From assembly GCA_013289175.1 (NCBI GenBank), contig JABDAN010000001.1, positions 62,001 to 126,000 on the forward strand: a stretch of DNA of 64,000 nucleotides, given 5' to 3'. A model generated the notes under the pieces. That model had not been told where the DNA came from and ran no database searches. It saw only the letters and a list, made by a program, of their open reading frames with translations. Both the position numbers and the translations under genes were made by a program. This document shows, piece after piece, positions 8,296 to 16,748 of the stretch. The stretch is from Bacteroidota bacterium. GTDB taxonomy: Bacteria > Bacteroidota > Bacteroidia > Chitinophagales > Chitinophagaceae. Position 1 is the stretch's first letter. Each line of letters starts with the position of its first letter.

Positions 8296-9315
8296 TTATT
8301 CCAAGTTTCTCAAAGTGGTGACGAAATGTTCGACCATTTCAGGCTTTATGTCCAAATGCGTCACCATGCGCAGCCGTTTGTTGGAAATCGTTAACAAAAG
8401 GATATTTTTCTCCCGCAGTTTCTTAATAAAATCTTGGGGGTCCCGTCCGTCCCCTAACTCAAAAATGACCAGATTGGTTTCAACCGGTAATACCATCTTA
8501 ACTCCCGGGTGGCGCTGAAGTGCTTCGCCAATTTGTCTGGCGTGCAGGTGGTCGGTAGCCAGTCTTTCCACATGGTTTTCCAACGCATATAGCGCTGTGG
8601 CTGCCAGGTAACCCGCCTGTCTTAGACCCCCGCCAAAAACTTTTCTTTTGCGAATAGCCTGACGGATAAATTTTTCAGATCCCAACAGTACGCTGCCCGC
8701 GGGACAGCCAAGGCCTTTGTTAAAACAAACCGAAATGCTGTGAAACGCATCGCCGTAGTTCCGAGCAGTTTCTTGGGTCGCCACCAGCGCATTAAACAAC
8801 CGGGCACCATCTAGGTGAAGGATCAAACCATGGAGATCACAAAGCTCCTTGATTTTTATGATTTCTTTGATATCATAACAACTCCCGCCACCCCGGTTCG
8901 AAGTATTCTCCAGACAAACCAAAGCGGTGTGGGCCCGGTGTGGATCATCGGGATTGATACATGTTAAAATTTGGCTGGCATTTATTTTCCCCCGATCACC
9001 CACCAGGGTTCGGCTTTGACAACCGGCATTGAAGGCAATACCACCCCCCTCGTAGTAATAAACATGGGATTCCTGCTCACAGATCACCTCGTCTCCGGGG
9101 CGGGTGTGGGTCGAAATCGCCACCTGATTGGACATGGTTCCGCTCGCACACCAAAGGGCTGCTTCCATGCCAAAAAGATCCGCCATTTTTTTTTCCAGTA
9201 GGTTGACACTGGGGTCTTCGCGGAAAACATCATCACCCACCTGGGCCTGCATCATTGCTTTGAGCATACCCTCCGTAGGCTTGGTCACCGTGTCTGATCG
9301 AAAATCGGCTATCAT
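8296..9315 (-). CDS. ltaE: Low-specificity L-threonine aldolase
   Basis: A PLP enzyme of fold type I that splits threonine (or allo-threonine) to glycine and acetaldehyde in the cytoplasm. The 339 residues match family length. The start is ADFRSDTVTKPT (3-13), with the aromatic-stacking His in CEQESHVY (79-86), the PLP-nitrogen Asp in HLDGARLFNA (167-176) and the Schiff-base Lys200 in SVCFNKGLGCP (195-205). Monocistronic. Preference between threonine and allo-threonine cannot be read from sequence. Confidence 0.93.
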   Translation of the reverse strand: MIADFRSDTVTKPTEGMLKAMMQAQVGDDVFREDPSVNLLEKKMADLFGMEAALWCASGTMSNQVAISTHTRPGDEVICEQESHVYYYEGGGIAFNAGCQSRTLVGDRGKINASQILTCINPDDPHRAHTALVCLENTSNRGGGSCYDIKEIIKIKELCDLHGLILHLDGARLFNALVATQETARNYGDAFHSISVCFNKGLGCPAGSVLLGSEKFIRQAIRKRKVFGGGLRQAGYLAATALYALENHVERLATDHLHARQIGEALQRHPGVKMVLPVETNLVIFELGDGRDPQDFIKKLREKNILLLTISNKRLRMVTHLDIKPEMVEHFVTTLRNLE

Positions 9316-9395
9316 ATTGCGATCTGTTAAAGTGACGGCAAGTTATCACCCGCTGGCATGAAGATTGAAAATATCTTGGTATAAAATTAAATATT

Positions 9396-9611
9396 ATGGA
9401 CAATCTAGTGTTGAAAGGAACTTGGAATACCCTGAAAGGCAAATTAAAACAAGCCTATGGAAATTTGACGGATGATGATCTGCGGTATGAAGAGGGAAAA
9501 GAGGATGAATTGCTCGGAAGGCTCCAGCAAAAAACTGGAAAGACCAAGGACGATTTAAAGAAATGGTTTAAATCTGAATCGGTTTCAAATCCCGAAAAGA
9601 CCCGGTTATAA
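9396..9611 (+). CDS. CsbD family stress-associated protein
   Basis: A 71-residue hydrophilic helical protein of the CsbD type, seen in [24 protein letters not shown] (5-28), [25 protein letters not shown] (33-57). CsbD proteins are abundant under general stress in many bacteria, but their molecular role is not known. It is cytoplasmic. The gene is alone, with a structured inverted repeat between it and prfB. Confidence 0.88.
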   Translation: MDNLVLKGTWNTLKGKLKQAYGNLTDDDLRYEEGKEDELLGRLQQKTGKTKDDLKKWFKSESVSNPEKTRL

Positions 9612-9622
9612 CTCCGTTTGTT

Positions 9623-9719
9623 AACGCCCGGCGCCCGGTATCGATCGAATGAGCACATGGCAATGAATAAATTCAAAAGTTGTTCCGTGCTTGCTTGTAT
9701 CCGGTAAGCGCCGGGCGTT
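9623..9719. repeat. Imperfect inverted repeat with a perfect 12-bp GC-rich outer stem
   Basis: AACGCCCGGCGC at 9623-9634 and its exact complement GCGCCGGGCGTT at 9708-9719 enclose 73 bases. Further in, the arms keep partial complementarity: CCGG near both inner ends, then AGCAC (left) opposite GTGCT (right). The element could fold into a hairpin of about 97 nt. It lies between csbD and the prfB start and could be a csbD terminator, a prfB leader structure or a small repeat element. Not seen elsewhere in the window. Confidence 0.55.
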
Positions 9720-9764
9720 TGACAATAGCGCCGCAAATCCCTTTTTTGGTTAACTTGCGTCCCT

Positions 9765-10854
9765 ATGACACAGGAAAAGCTTATCGATATGAGGTCCCGG
9801 CTGAGTGGACTGAGGAGGTTTCTTTGACGTCGAGAACCGACAGATCAAAATCAATGAAGAAAGACAATTAACCGGAAGCTCTGGATTCTGGGAAGACAAT
9901 GAACGCGCCACAGCCATTCTCAAGAACATCAAAGTAAATGAGTATTGGCTGAAGCTTTATCAGGCGGTAGAAACTGCCATCGAAGATTTTGCCGTATTGA
10001 TGGAATTTTGGAAGGGCGGAGAGGCTTCTGAAGAGGAAACCCGGACTGCTTATGATAAAGCGCTCACCCTGATAGAAGAAGCTGAATTCAAATCCACTTT
10101 AAATGAACCCGAGGACGAGCTGCCCGCTGTATTGCAAATCAATTCAGGGGCCGGAGGTACGGAAAGCCAGGATTGGGCGGAAATGCTGATGCGCATGTAC
10201 CGGATGTACGGAGAAAAACAGGGATGGACTGTTTCTGAACTTGATTTTCAGGATGGGGAATCCGCCGGCATCAAGAGTGTGACCCTTCAATTCGACGGGC
10301 CCTTTGCCTTTGGATTCCTGAAAGCAGAAAGCGGGGTGCACCGCCTGGTGCGTATCTCGCCCTTTGATTCCAATGCACGTCGACATACTTCTTTCGCATC
10401 CGTATATGTTTATCCACTCATTGATGATACCATTGAAATAGCCGTCAATCCGGCTGATATCGAATGGGCTTTTTTTCGCAGCGGAGGAGCCGGCGGACAA
10501 AATGTAAACAAAGTGGAAACGGCTGTGCGGTTAACGCACAAGCCCAGCGGTATTGTCGTAGAATGTCAACAAGCACGTACCCAGGGAGAAAATCGCGAAA
10601 AAGCAATGGCCATGCTCAAGAGCCGGTTGTATGAAGAGGAAATGCGTAAACGCGAAGTCATTAAAAATGCGACCAATGCCAATAAGAAAAAAATTGAATG
10701 GGGATCCCAGATACGCTCTTACGTCTTTCATCCTTATAAAATGATCAAAGATCACCGAACAGGATTTGAAACCGGTAATATACAACCGGTGATGGACGGG
10801 GAACTGGACGGCTTTATCAAGGCTTACCTGATGAGTGAAAAGGAAACGGCATAG
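9765..10854 (+). CDS. prfB: Peptide chain release factor 2, made by programmed +1 frameshift
   Basis: Recognises UGA and UAA in the ribosomal A site and releases the peptide. The zero frame opens at ATG 9765 and reads 20 codons to CTT TGA (9822-9827). A +1 slip continues as [20 protein letters not shown] and joins the long downstream ORF, giving about 362 residues, normal for RF2. The zero-frame end LSGLRRFL joins correctly to the family pattern LDVENRQ. Downstream features are [10 protein letters not shown], the GGQ loop [24 protein letters not shown] and the RF2 C-terminus. The ORF track shows only the part from 9997, which would lack domain 1. An AGGAGG stimulator sits 3 bases before the slip codon. 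Confidence 0.95.
9813..9828 (+). promoter_or_regulatory. RF2 autoregulatory frameshift signal AGGAGG-TTT-CTT-TGA-C
   Basis: AGGAGG (9813-9818), three bases, then CTT TGA C (9822-9828), laid out as in E. coli prfB (AGG GGG TAT CTT TGA C). When RF2 is scarce, slow reading of UGA lets the CUU-bound tRNA slip +1 and full-length RF2 is made; when RF2 is plentiful, translation stops. The Shine-Dalgarno-like hexamer is the known stimulator in E. coli. Confidence 0.92.
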
Positions 10855-10961
10855 TGGGTTTTAGCAGCAGGCACTGATCCCGACCCTTCATTTTTTTAAC
10901 CCGACAACCCGGCGTTTCGGTATTTCTTTAGGAAAACCCAGAATTTCAAAATGCACGATTT

Positions 10962-12593
10962 ATGAATCTCGGCTACTTCAACTATCCCCTGCCAGTCAAC
11001 GAACCCGTGAAGTCCTACGGCCCCGGCACTCCTGAAAAAAAACTTTTAAGAGAAGCCATCCGGGAGTTGAAATCCATCCAACACGATATCGGTGCGGTCA
11101 TCGATGGAAAGGAAATTCATTCAGGAGATAAAATTATCATGCGTCCACCCCATGAACTGTCACATCTCCTCGGTCATTTTCACCGCTCAGACAAAAAACA
11201 TATTCAGCAAGCGATCCATGCTGCACTCAAGGCCAAAACCGCCTGGGAAAGTATGAACTGGGAAAACAGGGCGGCCATTTTTTTGAAGGCGGCGGATTTG
11301 CTGGCTGGAAAATACCGGGCCCGCATGAATGCCGCTACGATGATCGGACAGAGTAAAAACGCCTACCAGGCGGAGATCGACAGCGCGTGCGAACTCATTG
11401 ATTTTCTGAGATTTAATGTCCATTACCTAAGCGAAATATATAAGCAGCAACCCATCAGTTCTTACGGGATGCACAACCGGCTTGAATACCGCAGCCTGGA
11501 AGGATTTGTGCTGGCCATTACACCGTTTAATTTTACCGCCATCGGCGGAAATCTGCCGACATCGGCTGCCCTCTGCGGCAATACAGTGGTATGGAAACCA
11601 GCCGACACACAGATTTTGAGCGCCCATGTTTTTATGAGGATTTTGCAGGAAGCAGGTTTGCCCGATGGCGTTATCAACCTGGTATATGCCCAGGGACCCG
11701 AACTGGGAGAGGTTTGTTTTGGGCACCGGGATTTTGCAGGCATTCATTTTACAGGTTCTACGGCCGTGTTCAATACCATTTGGAAAACCATCGGAGAAAA
11801 CATCGGAAAATACAGGTCCTATCCGCGGATTGTGGGCGAAACGGGGGGAAAGGATTTTGTGCTGGTACATCCCGAAGCCGATACCGATGTCGTAGTAACG
11901 GTGCTGGCCAGAGGTGCTTTTGAATTCCAGGGTCAGAAATGTTCAGCCGCTTCCAGGGCCTATCTGCCTTCCAACCTCGCGGGCGAGATAAAAGAAAAAC
12001 TAATCCGGGTTGTCGAGTCCATGAAAGTGGGTACGGTGGAAGATTTCAGCAATTTCGTAAACGCGGTAATCGATGAAAGGAGCTTCGATAAGATCAAAGG
12101 ATACATCGACCGGGCTGCAGCGGATCCCAAAGCAACGATACTGACAGGCGGAAAAGCAGATAAGACCAAAGGATACTTTATACATCCAACCCTTATTGAA
12201 ACCTCAGATCCCGGCTATGTGACACTCAAAGAAGAAATCTTTGGACCCGTACTGACCTTGTATGTGTATGATGAAAAAAAATTTGAAGAAACCTTGGACT
12301 TGGTAGACAGCACCTCCAACTATGCACTGACGGGTTCCATCATCAGCACCAACCGACAAGCCATCGAAATGGCCACAGAAAGACTTCGTCACGCGGCGGG
12401 AAATTTCTATATCAATGACAAACCAACTGGTGCGGTGGTCGGTCAGCAGCCCTTCGGTGGTGCCCGGGGAAGCGGCACCAATGACAAAGCCGGCTCAATT
12501 TTGAATCTGTATCGCTGGCTAAGTGCCCGGACGATAAAGGAGACTTTCGATCCCCCTACCAGCCATGAGTATCCTTTTTTATCGGAAGCTTGA
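10962..12593 (+). CDS. pruA: L-glutamate gamma-semialdehyde dehydrogenase (delta-1-pyrroline-5-carboxylate dehydrogenase)
   Basis: Oxidises glutamate semialdehyde/P5C to glutamate with NAD, the last step of proline (and ornithine-derived) catabolism. The 543 residues match the monofunctional, eukaryote-like P5C dehydrogenase. Visible: AITPFNFTAIGGNLPT (185-200), FTGSTAVF (263-270), the catalytic Glu293 in VGETGGKDFVLV, the catalytic Cys327 in GQKCSAASRAYLP, and QQPFGGARGSGTNDKAG near the C-terminus. No proline dehydrogenase is adjacent. Ornithine from the arcA/ctlX pair at 26-28 kb could in principle feed this step through an ornithine aminotransferase, which is not in the window. Confidence 0.94.
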   Translation: MNLGYFNYPLPVNEPVKSYGPGTPEKKLLREAIRELKSIQHDIGAVIDGKEIHSGDKIIMRPPHELSHLLGHFHRSDKKHIQQAIHAALKAKTAWESMNWENRAAIFLKAADLLAGKYRARMNAATMIGQSKNAYQAEIDSACELIDFLRFNVHYLSEIYKQQPISSYGMHNRLEYRSLEGFVLAITPFNFTAIGGNLPTSAALCGNTVVWKPADTQILSAHVFMRILQEAGLPDGVINLVYAQGPELGEVCFGHRDFAGIHFTGSTAVFNTIWKTIGENIGKYRSYPRIVGETGGKDFVLVHPEADTDVVVTVLARGAFEFQGQKCSAASRAYLPSNLAGEIKEKLIRVVESMKVGTVEDFSNFVNAVIDERSFDKIKGYIDRAAADPKATILTGGKADKTKGYFIHPTLIETSDPGYVTLKEEIFGPVLTLYVYDEKKFEETLDLVDSTSNYALTGSIISTNRQAIEMATERLRHAAGNFYINDKPTGAVVGQQPFGGARGSGTNDKAGSILNLYRWLSARTIKETFDPPTSHEYPFLSEA

Positions 12594-12625
12594 CCGCTTT
12601 TGTTATTTTTATAAAAACAATCTGA

Positions 12626-13147
12626 TTGAAGACGATCCTGACCGAAAAAGAACTGGACATTACCATTCAGCGTTTGAGCCACCAATTGCTCGAAAACCAT
12701 CTCAGTTATCAGGATTTAGTCATCATTGGGATTCAACCCCGAGGCATATTTTTCTCTGACCGGATCGTTCAACAAATCAATCGGCAGATTGCACCGGAAA
12801 AAATCACCTACGGAAAACTGGATATTACTTTTTACCGAGATGATGTCCGCCAGGGTCTGCATACACTCAATCAGACCGATATTTCCTTCAATGTCGAAAA
12901 CAAAACCGTTGTATTGGTTGACGATGTTTTATATACGGGAAGAACGATTCGGGCGGCAATGGATGCGCTCTTGGCTTTTGGGAGACCTGCCAAAGTAGAA
13001 CTCTGTATCCTGATCGACCGCCGGTACAGTCGGGAAGTTCCAATTCAGGCCGACTATACGGGCCGTTCCATTGATACCATCATCACCCAAAAAGTAAAGG
13101 TTCTTTGGCAGGAACGGGACGGAAAGGAAGAAGTGGTTCTTTTGTAA
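12626..13147 (+). CDS. pyrR: PyrR-like pyrimidine regulator / uracil phosphoribosyltransferase
   Basis: A 173-residue type I phosphoribosyltransferase. The PRPP loop VVLVDDVLYTGRT is at 95-107, with the PyrR-type segments IGIQPRG (34-40), KLDITFYRDD (64-73), and LCILIDRRYSREVPIQADY later. In Gram-positive bacteria PyrR binds pyr mRNA under UMP control and has weak UPRT activity; whether it binds RNA here is unknown. The start is TTG at 12626, 32 bases after pruA. It is followed by pyrB with an 87-bp gap that holds a hairpin reminiscent of PyrR binding loops. Confidence 0.88.
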   Translation: MKTILTEKELDITIQRLSHQLLENHLSYQDLVIIGIQPRGIFFSDRIVQQINRQIAPEKITYGKLDITFYRDDVRQGLHTLNQTDISFNVENKTVVLVDDVLYTGRTIRAAMDALLAFGRPAKVELCILIDRRYSREVPIQADYTGRSIDTIITQKVKVLWQERDGKEEVVLL

Positions 13148-13154
13148 GACGGCC

Positions 13155-13190
13155 CCGAAGGTAATAGGTGAGTCTGGTATGAGACTTCGG
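13155..13190 (+). promoter_or_regulatory. Hairpin between pyrR and pyrB, possibly a PyrR-type RNA site or pyrR terminator
   Basis: AGTCT (13171-13175) and AGACT (13182-13186) form a 5-bp stem with a GGTATG loop, nested in CCGAAG (13155-13160) and CTTCGG (13185-13190), which share two bases with it. The inner hairpin loosely resembles the Gram-positive PyrR binding loop ARUCCNGNGAGGYU, with U-A in place of C-G and a longer loop. A plain transcription-termination role is the alternative. Confidence 0.3.
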
Positions 13191-13219
13191 CTTGATTTCG
13201 TTATATGGGTTTGAAAATA

Positions 13220-13227
13220 TAACTTTG
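13220..13227 (+). promoter_or_regulatory. Putative -7 box (TAACTTTG) of pyrB
   Basis: TAACTTTG matches TAnnTTTG exactly and ends 7 bases before the pyrB ATG at 13235, so the transcript would be almost leaderless. A weak -33 match, TTTC, lies about 20 bases upstream (13196-13199). If active, pyrB has its own promoter downstream of the pyrR hairpin. Confidence 0.45.
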
Positions 13228-13234
13228 ACTTTTA

Positions 13235-14167
13235 ATGCAACTCAGTACCAAACACCTTCTTGGCATTCGAGATTTACAAGCTTCCGACATCCAAATTATT
13301 TTAGACACCGCTACACAATTCAAGGAAGTACTTCAAAGGCCCATAAAAAAAGTTCCAACCCTGCGCGATGTCACCATCGTCAATCTTTTTTATGAGAATT
13401 CCACGCGCACCCGAATATCTTTTGAATTGGCGGAGAAAAGACTTTCTGCCGACACCATCAATTTTACCGCTTCCGGATCTTCGGTATCTAAAGGAGAAAG
13501 CCTGCTCGATACGGTAAACAACATTTTATCCATGAAGGTGGATATGGTTGTCATGCGGCACAGTGCCAGCGGTGCGCCTCATTTCCTGGCAAAGCACATC
13601 CCTGCTGCCATCGTCAATGCGGGAGACGGCATCAATGAACATCCCACCCAAGCATTGTTGGATGCATTTTCCATCAGAGAAAACCTAGGCTCCCTCCAGG
13701 GGAAAAAAGTTGCGATCATCGGGGACATCATGCACTCCCGGGTAGCCCTGAGCAATATATATTTATTGAAAAAAATGGGGGCAGAAGTTATGGTCGCCGG
13801 TCCCCCCACCCTCATCCCCATCCACATGACGGAAGCATTCGGGATCCCGGTGGAATACAATCTGAAAAAAGCACTGGAATGGTGCGATGTTGCCAATGTT
13901 TTGAGAATCCAACTGGAAAGACAGAACCAGGTTTTATTTTCCTCCTTGCGAGAATATAGTCTTGCTTATGGCATCAACCGCCGAATGCTCGACAGTCTAT
14001 CCAAAGAAATCCTCATCATGCACCCTGGACCCATCAACCGGGGAGTTGAACTGGACAGTGACGTGGCCGACAGTAAACAATCTATTATCCTTCAACAAGT
14101 GGAAAACGGAGTGGCTGTGCGGATGGCCGTATTATATTTGTTAGCTGGAAAATCAACGAATCTTTAA
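13235..14167 (+). CDS. pyrB: Aspartate carbamoyltransferase catalytic subunit
   Basis: Joins carbamoyl phosphate and aspartate to carbamoyl aspartate, the committed step of pyrimidine synthesis. The 310 residues match the catalytic chain. The carbamoyl-phosphate loop FYENSTRTRISFE is at 52-64, HSASGAP and NAGDGINEHPTQALLD follow, and HPGPINRG near the C-terminus is the aspartate-side loop. No pyrI regulatory subunit follows, so the enzyme is probably the unregulated trimer or is controlled through pyrR. The next gene, coaD, starts 17 bases later. Confidence 0.96.
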   Translation: MQLSTKHLLGIRDLQASDIQIILDTATQFKEVLQRPIKKVPTLRDVTIVNLFYENSTRTRISFELAEKRLSADTINFTASGSSVSKGESLLDTVNNILSMKVDMVVMRHSASGAPHFLAKHIPAAIVNAGDGINEHPTQALLDAFSIRENLGSLQGKKVAIIGDIMHSRVALSNIYLLKKMGAEVMVAGPPTLIPIHMTEAFGIPVEYNLKKALEWCDVANVLRIQLERQNQVLFSSLREYSLAYGINRRMLDSLSKEILIMHPGPINRGVELDSDVADSKQSIILQQVENGVAVRMAVLYLLAGKSTNL

Positions 14168-14184
14168 TCCCTTCAATCCATCGT

Positions 14185-14676
14185 ATGCAGCGGATTGCTC
14201 TTTTCCCAGGCACTTTTGATCCGATAACCATCGGTCATTTAGACATCATCAGTCGGTCCCTGGGGTTATTTGATAAGGTTGTGATCGGTATAGGCAGGAA
14301 CGTGAACAAACTTCCAATGTTTACAGAAGAGCAAAGGATCTCTTGGATCAAAGAAATATATAAGGACAACCCGCAAGTAGATGCAGTCTTATATGACGGA
14401 CTTACCATCAAATGTTGTCAGCAGGTTAACGCACATTATATCATCCGTGGAATCCGGTATGTCAACGATTTCGAATATGAAAAAGCGATTGCCGATATGA
14501 ACCGAAGCTTGGATTTTCATATTGAAACGGTTTTTCTAACCTGTCTTCCTCAATATACCTCCGTTGCCTCTACCCTGGTACGGGATGTGATACGCAATGG
14601 TGGGGATGTTGCCCAGTTTCTTCCGCAGGTCGTCGCCGACTATATTAAATGTTCGAAATCCAAAGAGAATAAGTAA
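14185..14676 (+). CDS. coaD: Phosphopantetheine adenylyltransferase
   Basis: Fourth step of coenzyme A synthesis: transfers AMP from ATP to 4'-phosphopantetheine. It has 163 residues, as usual for CoaD. The N-terminal LFPGTFDPITIGHLDII contains the nucleotidyltransferase TxGH motif (15-18), and YTSVASTLVRD carries the ISSTxxR-like ATP loop, here VASTLVR. The short 17-bp gap after pyrB suggests co-transcription. Confidence 0.95.
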   Translation: MQRIALFPGTFDPITIGHLDIISRSLGLFDKVVIGIGRNVNKLPMFTEEQRISWIKEIYKDNPQVDAVLYDGLTIKCCQQVNAHYIIRGIRYVNDFEYEKAIADMNRSLDFHIETVFLTCLPQYTSVASTLVRDVIRNGGDVAQFLPQVVADYIKCSKSKENK

Positions 14677-14742
14677 GCATCCGCCATATATGCAGCGGGT
14701 AGTCTACCACGCCGTGATGCGGGAAAAATAAAATATTAGTTT

Positions 14743-15198
14743 ATGTCGATTTGGTTTAAAAAAGATATTGATTTAGAAAAGCTGAACCAGTTTTCTGTCA
14801 ATACCATGAATGAGGCACTGGGAATCAAAATCACGGAAGTTGGGGAAAATTTTATCCGAGGCACCATGCCCATTGATAAACGAACCCATCAGGCTTATGG
14901 GATTATGCATGGGGGTGCATCGGCGACCCTGGCAGAAACCCTCGGCAGCATCGGCTCGGTCATGGTCGTCGACCCGGAACTCTATCTATGCGTAGGCGTC
15001 GAAATCAATGCCAATCATATCCGCAGTGTGCGGGATGGTTTCGTGACTGGAACAGCCATTCCCTTACACCTGGGCGCCTCCTCTCATGTTTGGGAAATAA
15101 AAATTATTGACAAAAACGAAAAACTGGTTTGTGTGAGCAGATTGACAGTTTTTGTAAAAGCCAAAAAACGCAACGAAGAAAACAAAGTGGGAAGTTGA
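14743..15198 (+). CDS. Hotdog-fold acyl-CoA thioesterase (PaaI/MenI-like)
   Basis: A 151-residue single hotdog domain. LGIKITEVGENFIRGTMP is the first strand pair, MHGGASATLAETLGSIGS is the hotdog helix with the catalytic-site HGG and Glu, and VGVEINANHIRSVRDGFVTG follows. The family includes 1,4-dihydroxy-2-naphthoyl-CoA thioesterase (menaquinone synthesis) and phenylacetyl-CoA thioesterases; this sequence looks closest to the MenI/YdiI type, but substrate is not certain. It follows coaD by 66 bp on the same strand. Confidence 0.85.
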   Translation: MSIWFKKDIDLEKLNQFSVNTMNEALGIKITEVGENFIRGTMPIDKRTHQAYGIMHGGASATLAETLGSIGSVMVVDPELYLCVGVEINANHIRSVRDGFVTGTAIPLHLGASSHVWEIKIIDKNEKLVCVSRLTVFVKAKKRNEENKVGS

Positions 15199-15199
15199 A

Positions 15200-15646
15200 T
15201 TACTGAATGGTGGACTCGCCGGCATGCTGGTAAAATCCCCCGGTTTTCAATACATCCAAAATGGCCGGATAAGTATTTCGTTCAATAATATGGGCATCGG
15301 CCGGTGCTATCCATCTTAATTCGGTGATGTCTTCCTCGGTCTGCGGCACCAATTCCTGATCGCTGTGGGCACCCATCAGGTACCAATGGCTTAACTTCTT
15401 GATCGACTTGCCCCGCTCCTTGTAAAAATGTTCAGTAATCAAAAGGAATTTCTTTAATTCCAGATTTCCCACCCCCGTTTCCTCTTCCACTTCCCGCAGG
15501 GCGCAGGCTTCCAGTGTTTCCCCGATATCCAGTTTGCCTTTGGGCAGATCCCATTTTCCACGGCGGAACATAAAGAGGACTTCCCCTTTCTCATTGACCA
15601 CCATCCCACCGGCAGCTTGAATCAAGATCCTGTTTTCAGTATCCAT
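15200..15646 (-). CDS. NUDIX hydrolase
   Basis: A 148-residue NUDIX enzyme that should cleave a nucleoside diphosphate-X compound. The Nudix box runs from G37 (GKLDIGETLEACALREVEEETGV, 37-59) and is intact. The ORF track starts at a GTG (15706) only 3 bases from the divergent pyrE start; I prefer the ATG at 15646 because a TATCTTTA box (15653-15660, minus strand) lies just upstream and the domain begins right after it. Substrate unknown. Convergent with the thioesterase gene, one base apart. Confidence 0.88.
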   Translation of the reverse strand: MDTENRILIQAAGGMVVNEKGEVLFMFRRGKWDLPKGKLDIGETLEACALREVEEETGVGNLELKKFLLITEHFYKERGKSIKKLSHWYLMGAHSDQELVPQTEEDITELRWIAPADAHIIERNTYPAILDVLKTGGFYQHAGESTIQ

Positions 15647-15709
15647 ATTCAGTAAAGATAATAAGGATCGGTTCCTCCCGGAAACCCTGGAATTTTTTAC
15701 CTTCACCGC

Positions 15710-16345
15710 ATGACAAATGAAAAAGCCGTTGCAGAGAAATTACTCGAAATACAGGCGGTTAAACTAAGTCCATCCAAACCCTATACCTGGGCTTCCGGAT
15801 GGAAAAGCCCCATTTACTGTGACAACCGCAAAATCCTTTCATTTCCCCATATCCGCGAGTTCATCAAATCTGAAATGTGCAATCAGATATTCGTTGAGTT
15901 TCCTGATGCCAATTATCTGGCTGGGGTCGCTACGGCGGGTATTGCCTGGGGTGCCATGGCGGCCGATCAGTTGAAGCTGCCTTTTATTTATGTACGTTCA
16001 AAACCCAAGGAGCATGGAATGGGCAACCAGATTGAAGGCTTCTATGAAGAAGGAACTCAGGTAGTAGTCGTCGAAGACCTGATCTCGACGGGCAAAAGCA
16101 GCATATCGGTGATACAGGCTTTAAGATCGGCCGGTTTGCATATTGCCGGACTGATTTCTATATTTAACTACGGATTTGAAGCAGCCGCTGTGGCCTTTCA
16201 AGCAGAAGGGATTAAGACCAGGACGCTGACCGATTATCCAACCCTGATCTCCCTGGCTATTGAGAAAGGTATGGTTAGCCCGGCACAATATGAAACACTT
16301 GTTAAATGGCGGCAGGATCCGGCAAACTGGAGCGGGGTTTCTTAA
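15710..16345 (+). CDS. pyrE: Orotate phosphoribosyltransferase
   Basis: Adds phosphoribose from PRPP to orotate to form OMP, in the fifth step of pyrimidine synthesis. The 211 residues fit bacterial PyrE. The SGWKSPIYCDNRKILSFP segment (about 29-46) and the PRPP loop VVVVEDLISTGKSS (about 117-130) are clear, and KPKEHGMGNQIEG holds the catalytic flexible loop. It is divergent from the NUDIX gene and separated from pyrR-pyrB by coaD and two other genes; pyrF is not in the window. Confidence 0.95.
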   Translation: MTNEKAVAEKLLEIQAVKLSPSKPYTWASGWKSPIYCDNRKILSFPHIREFIKSEMCNQIFVEFPDANYLAGVATAGIAWGAMAADQLKLPFIYVRSKPKEHGMGNQIEGFYEEGTQVVVVEDLISTGKSSISVIQALRSAGLHIAGLISIFNYGFEAAAVAFQAEGIKTRTLTDYPTLISLAIEKGMVSPAQYETLVKWRQDPANWSGVS

Positions 16346-16365
16346 TTTTGAATGAAATCGTATTT

Positions 16366-16740
16366 ATGAAAAAAATAGGGAGTCTGACGGTCTTGTTTTG
16401 CACTTTATTTCTGGCCTTGCAAGCCCAGCAGCCGGTAAGGAAAGGTTCTGCAGAAACAGTGACCATTTCTGTTCCGACGGTGCAGTGTGAACAATGCAAG
16501 GACCGAATTGAAAAATATCTTACCCGGGAAGACGGCGTCTTGACAGTTAAGGTGGACTATAAGAAAAAAACCTGTAAAGTAACCTATCTCTGGGATCGGA
16601 ATAACACGGAAAACATCAAAACAGCCATTGCCAATATCGGTTATGATGCCGGAGATGTTACGGCAGACCCGGAAGCTTACAAAAAATTACCTACCTGTTG
16701 TAAAAAACCGGAGGATGGTGGAGGCCACGAAAAACAATAA
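16366..16740 (+). CDS. Exported heavy-metal-associated (HMA) domain protein
   Basis: A 124-residue protein with a signal peptide (MKKIGSLTVLFCTLFLALQAQ) and an HMA domain. The metal site CEQC is at 41-44 in VPTVQCEQCKDRIEKYL, followed by the ferredoxin-like pattern GVLTVKVDYKKKTCKVTYL and a second helix ending NIGYDAG. A further CC pair occurs near the C-terminus (PTCCKK). It probably binds copper or another soft metal in the periplasm. The ATG at 16366 is chosen over the ORF-track start because it opens the signal peptide; the longer frame overlaps pyrE. Confidence 0.88.
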   Translation: MKKIGSLTVLFCTLFLALQAQQPVRKGSAETVTISVPTVQCEQCKDRIEKYLTREDGVLTVKVDYKKKTCKVTYLWDRNNTENIKTAIANIGYDAGDVTADPEAYKKLPTCCKKPEDGGGHEKQ

Positions 16741-16748
16741 ATCGTGAA

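Noticed and set aside
9680-9871. Plus-strand ORF of 63 codons across the prfB start
   Set aside because: It is in the third frame. The real prfB zero frame (9765) and its +1 frame account for the sequence, and the ORF's protein shows no family features.
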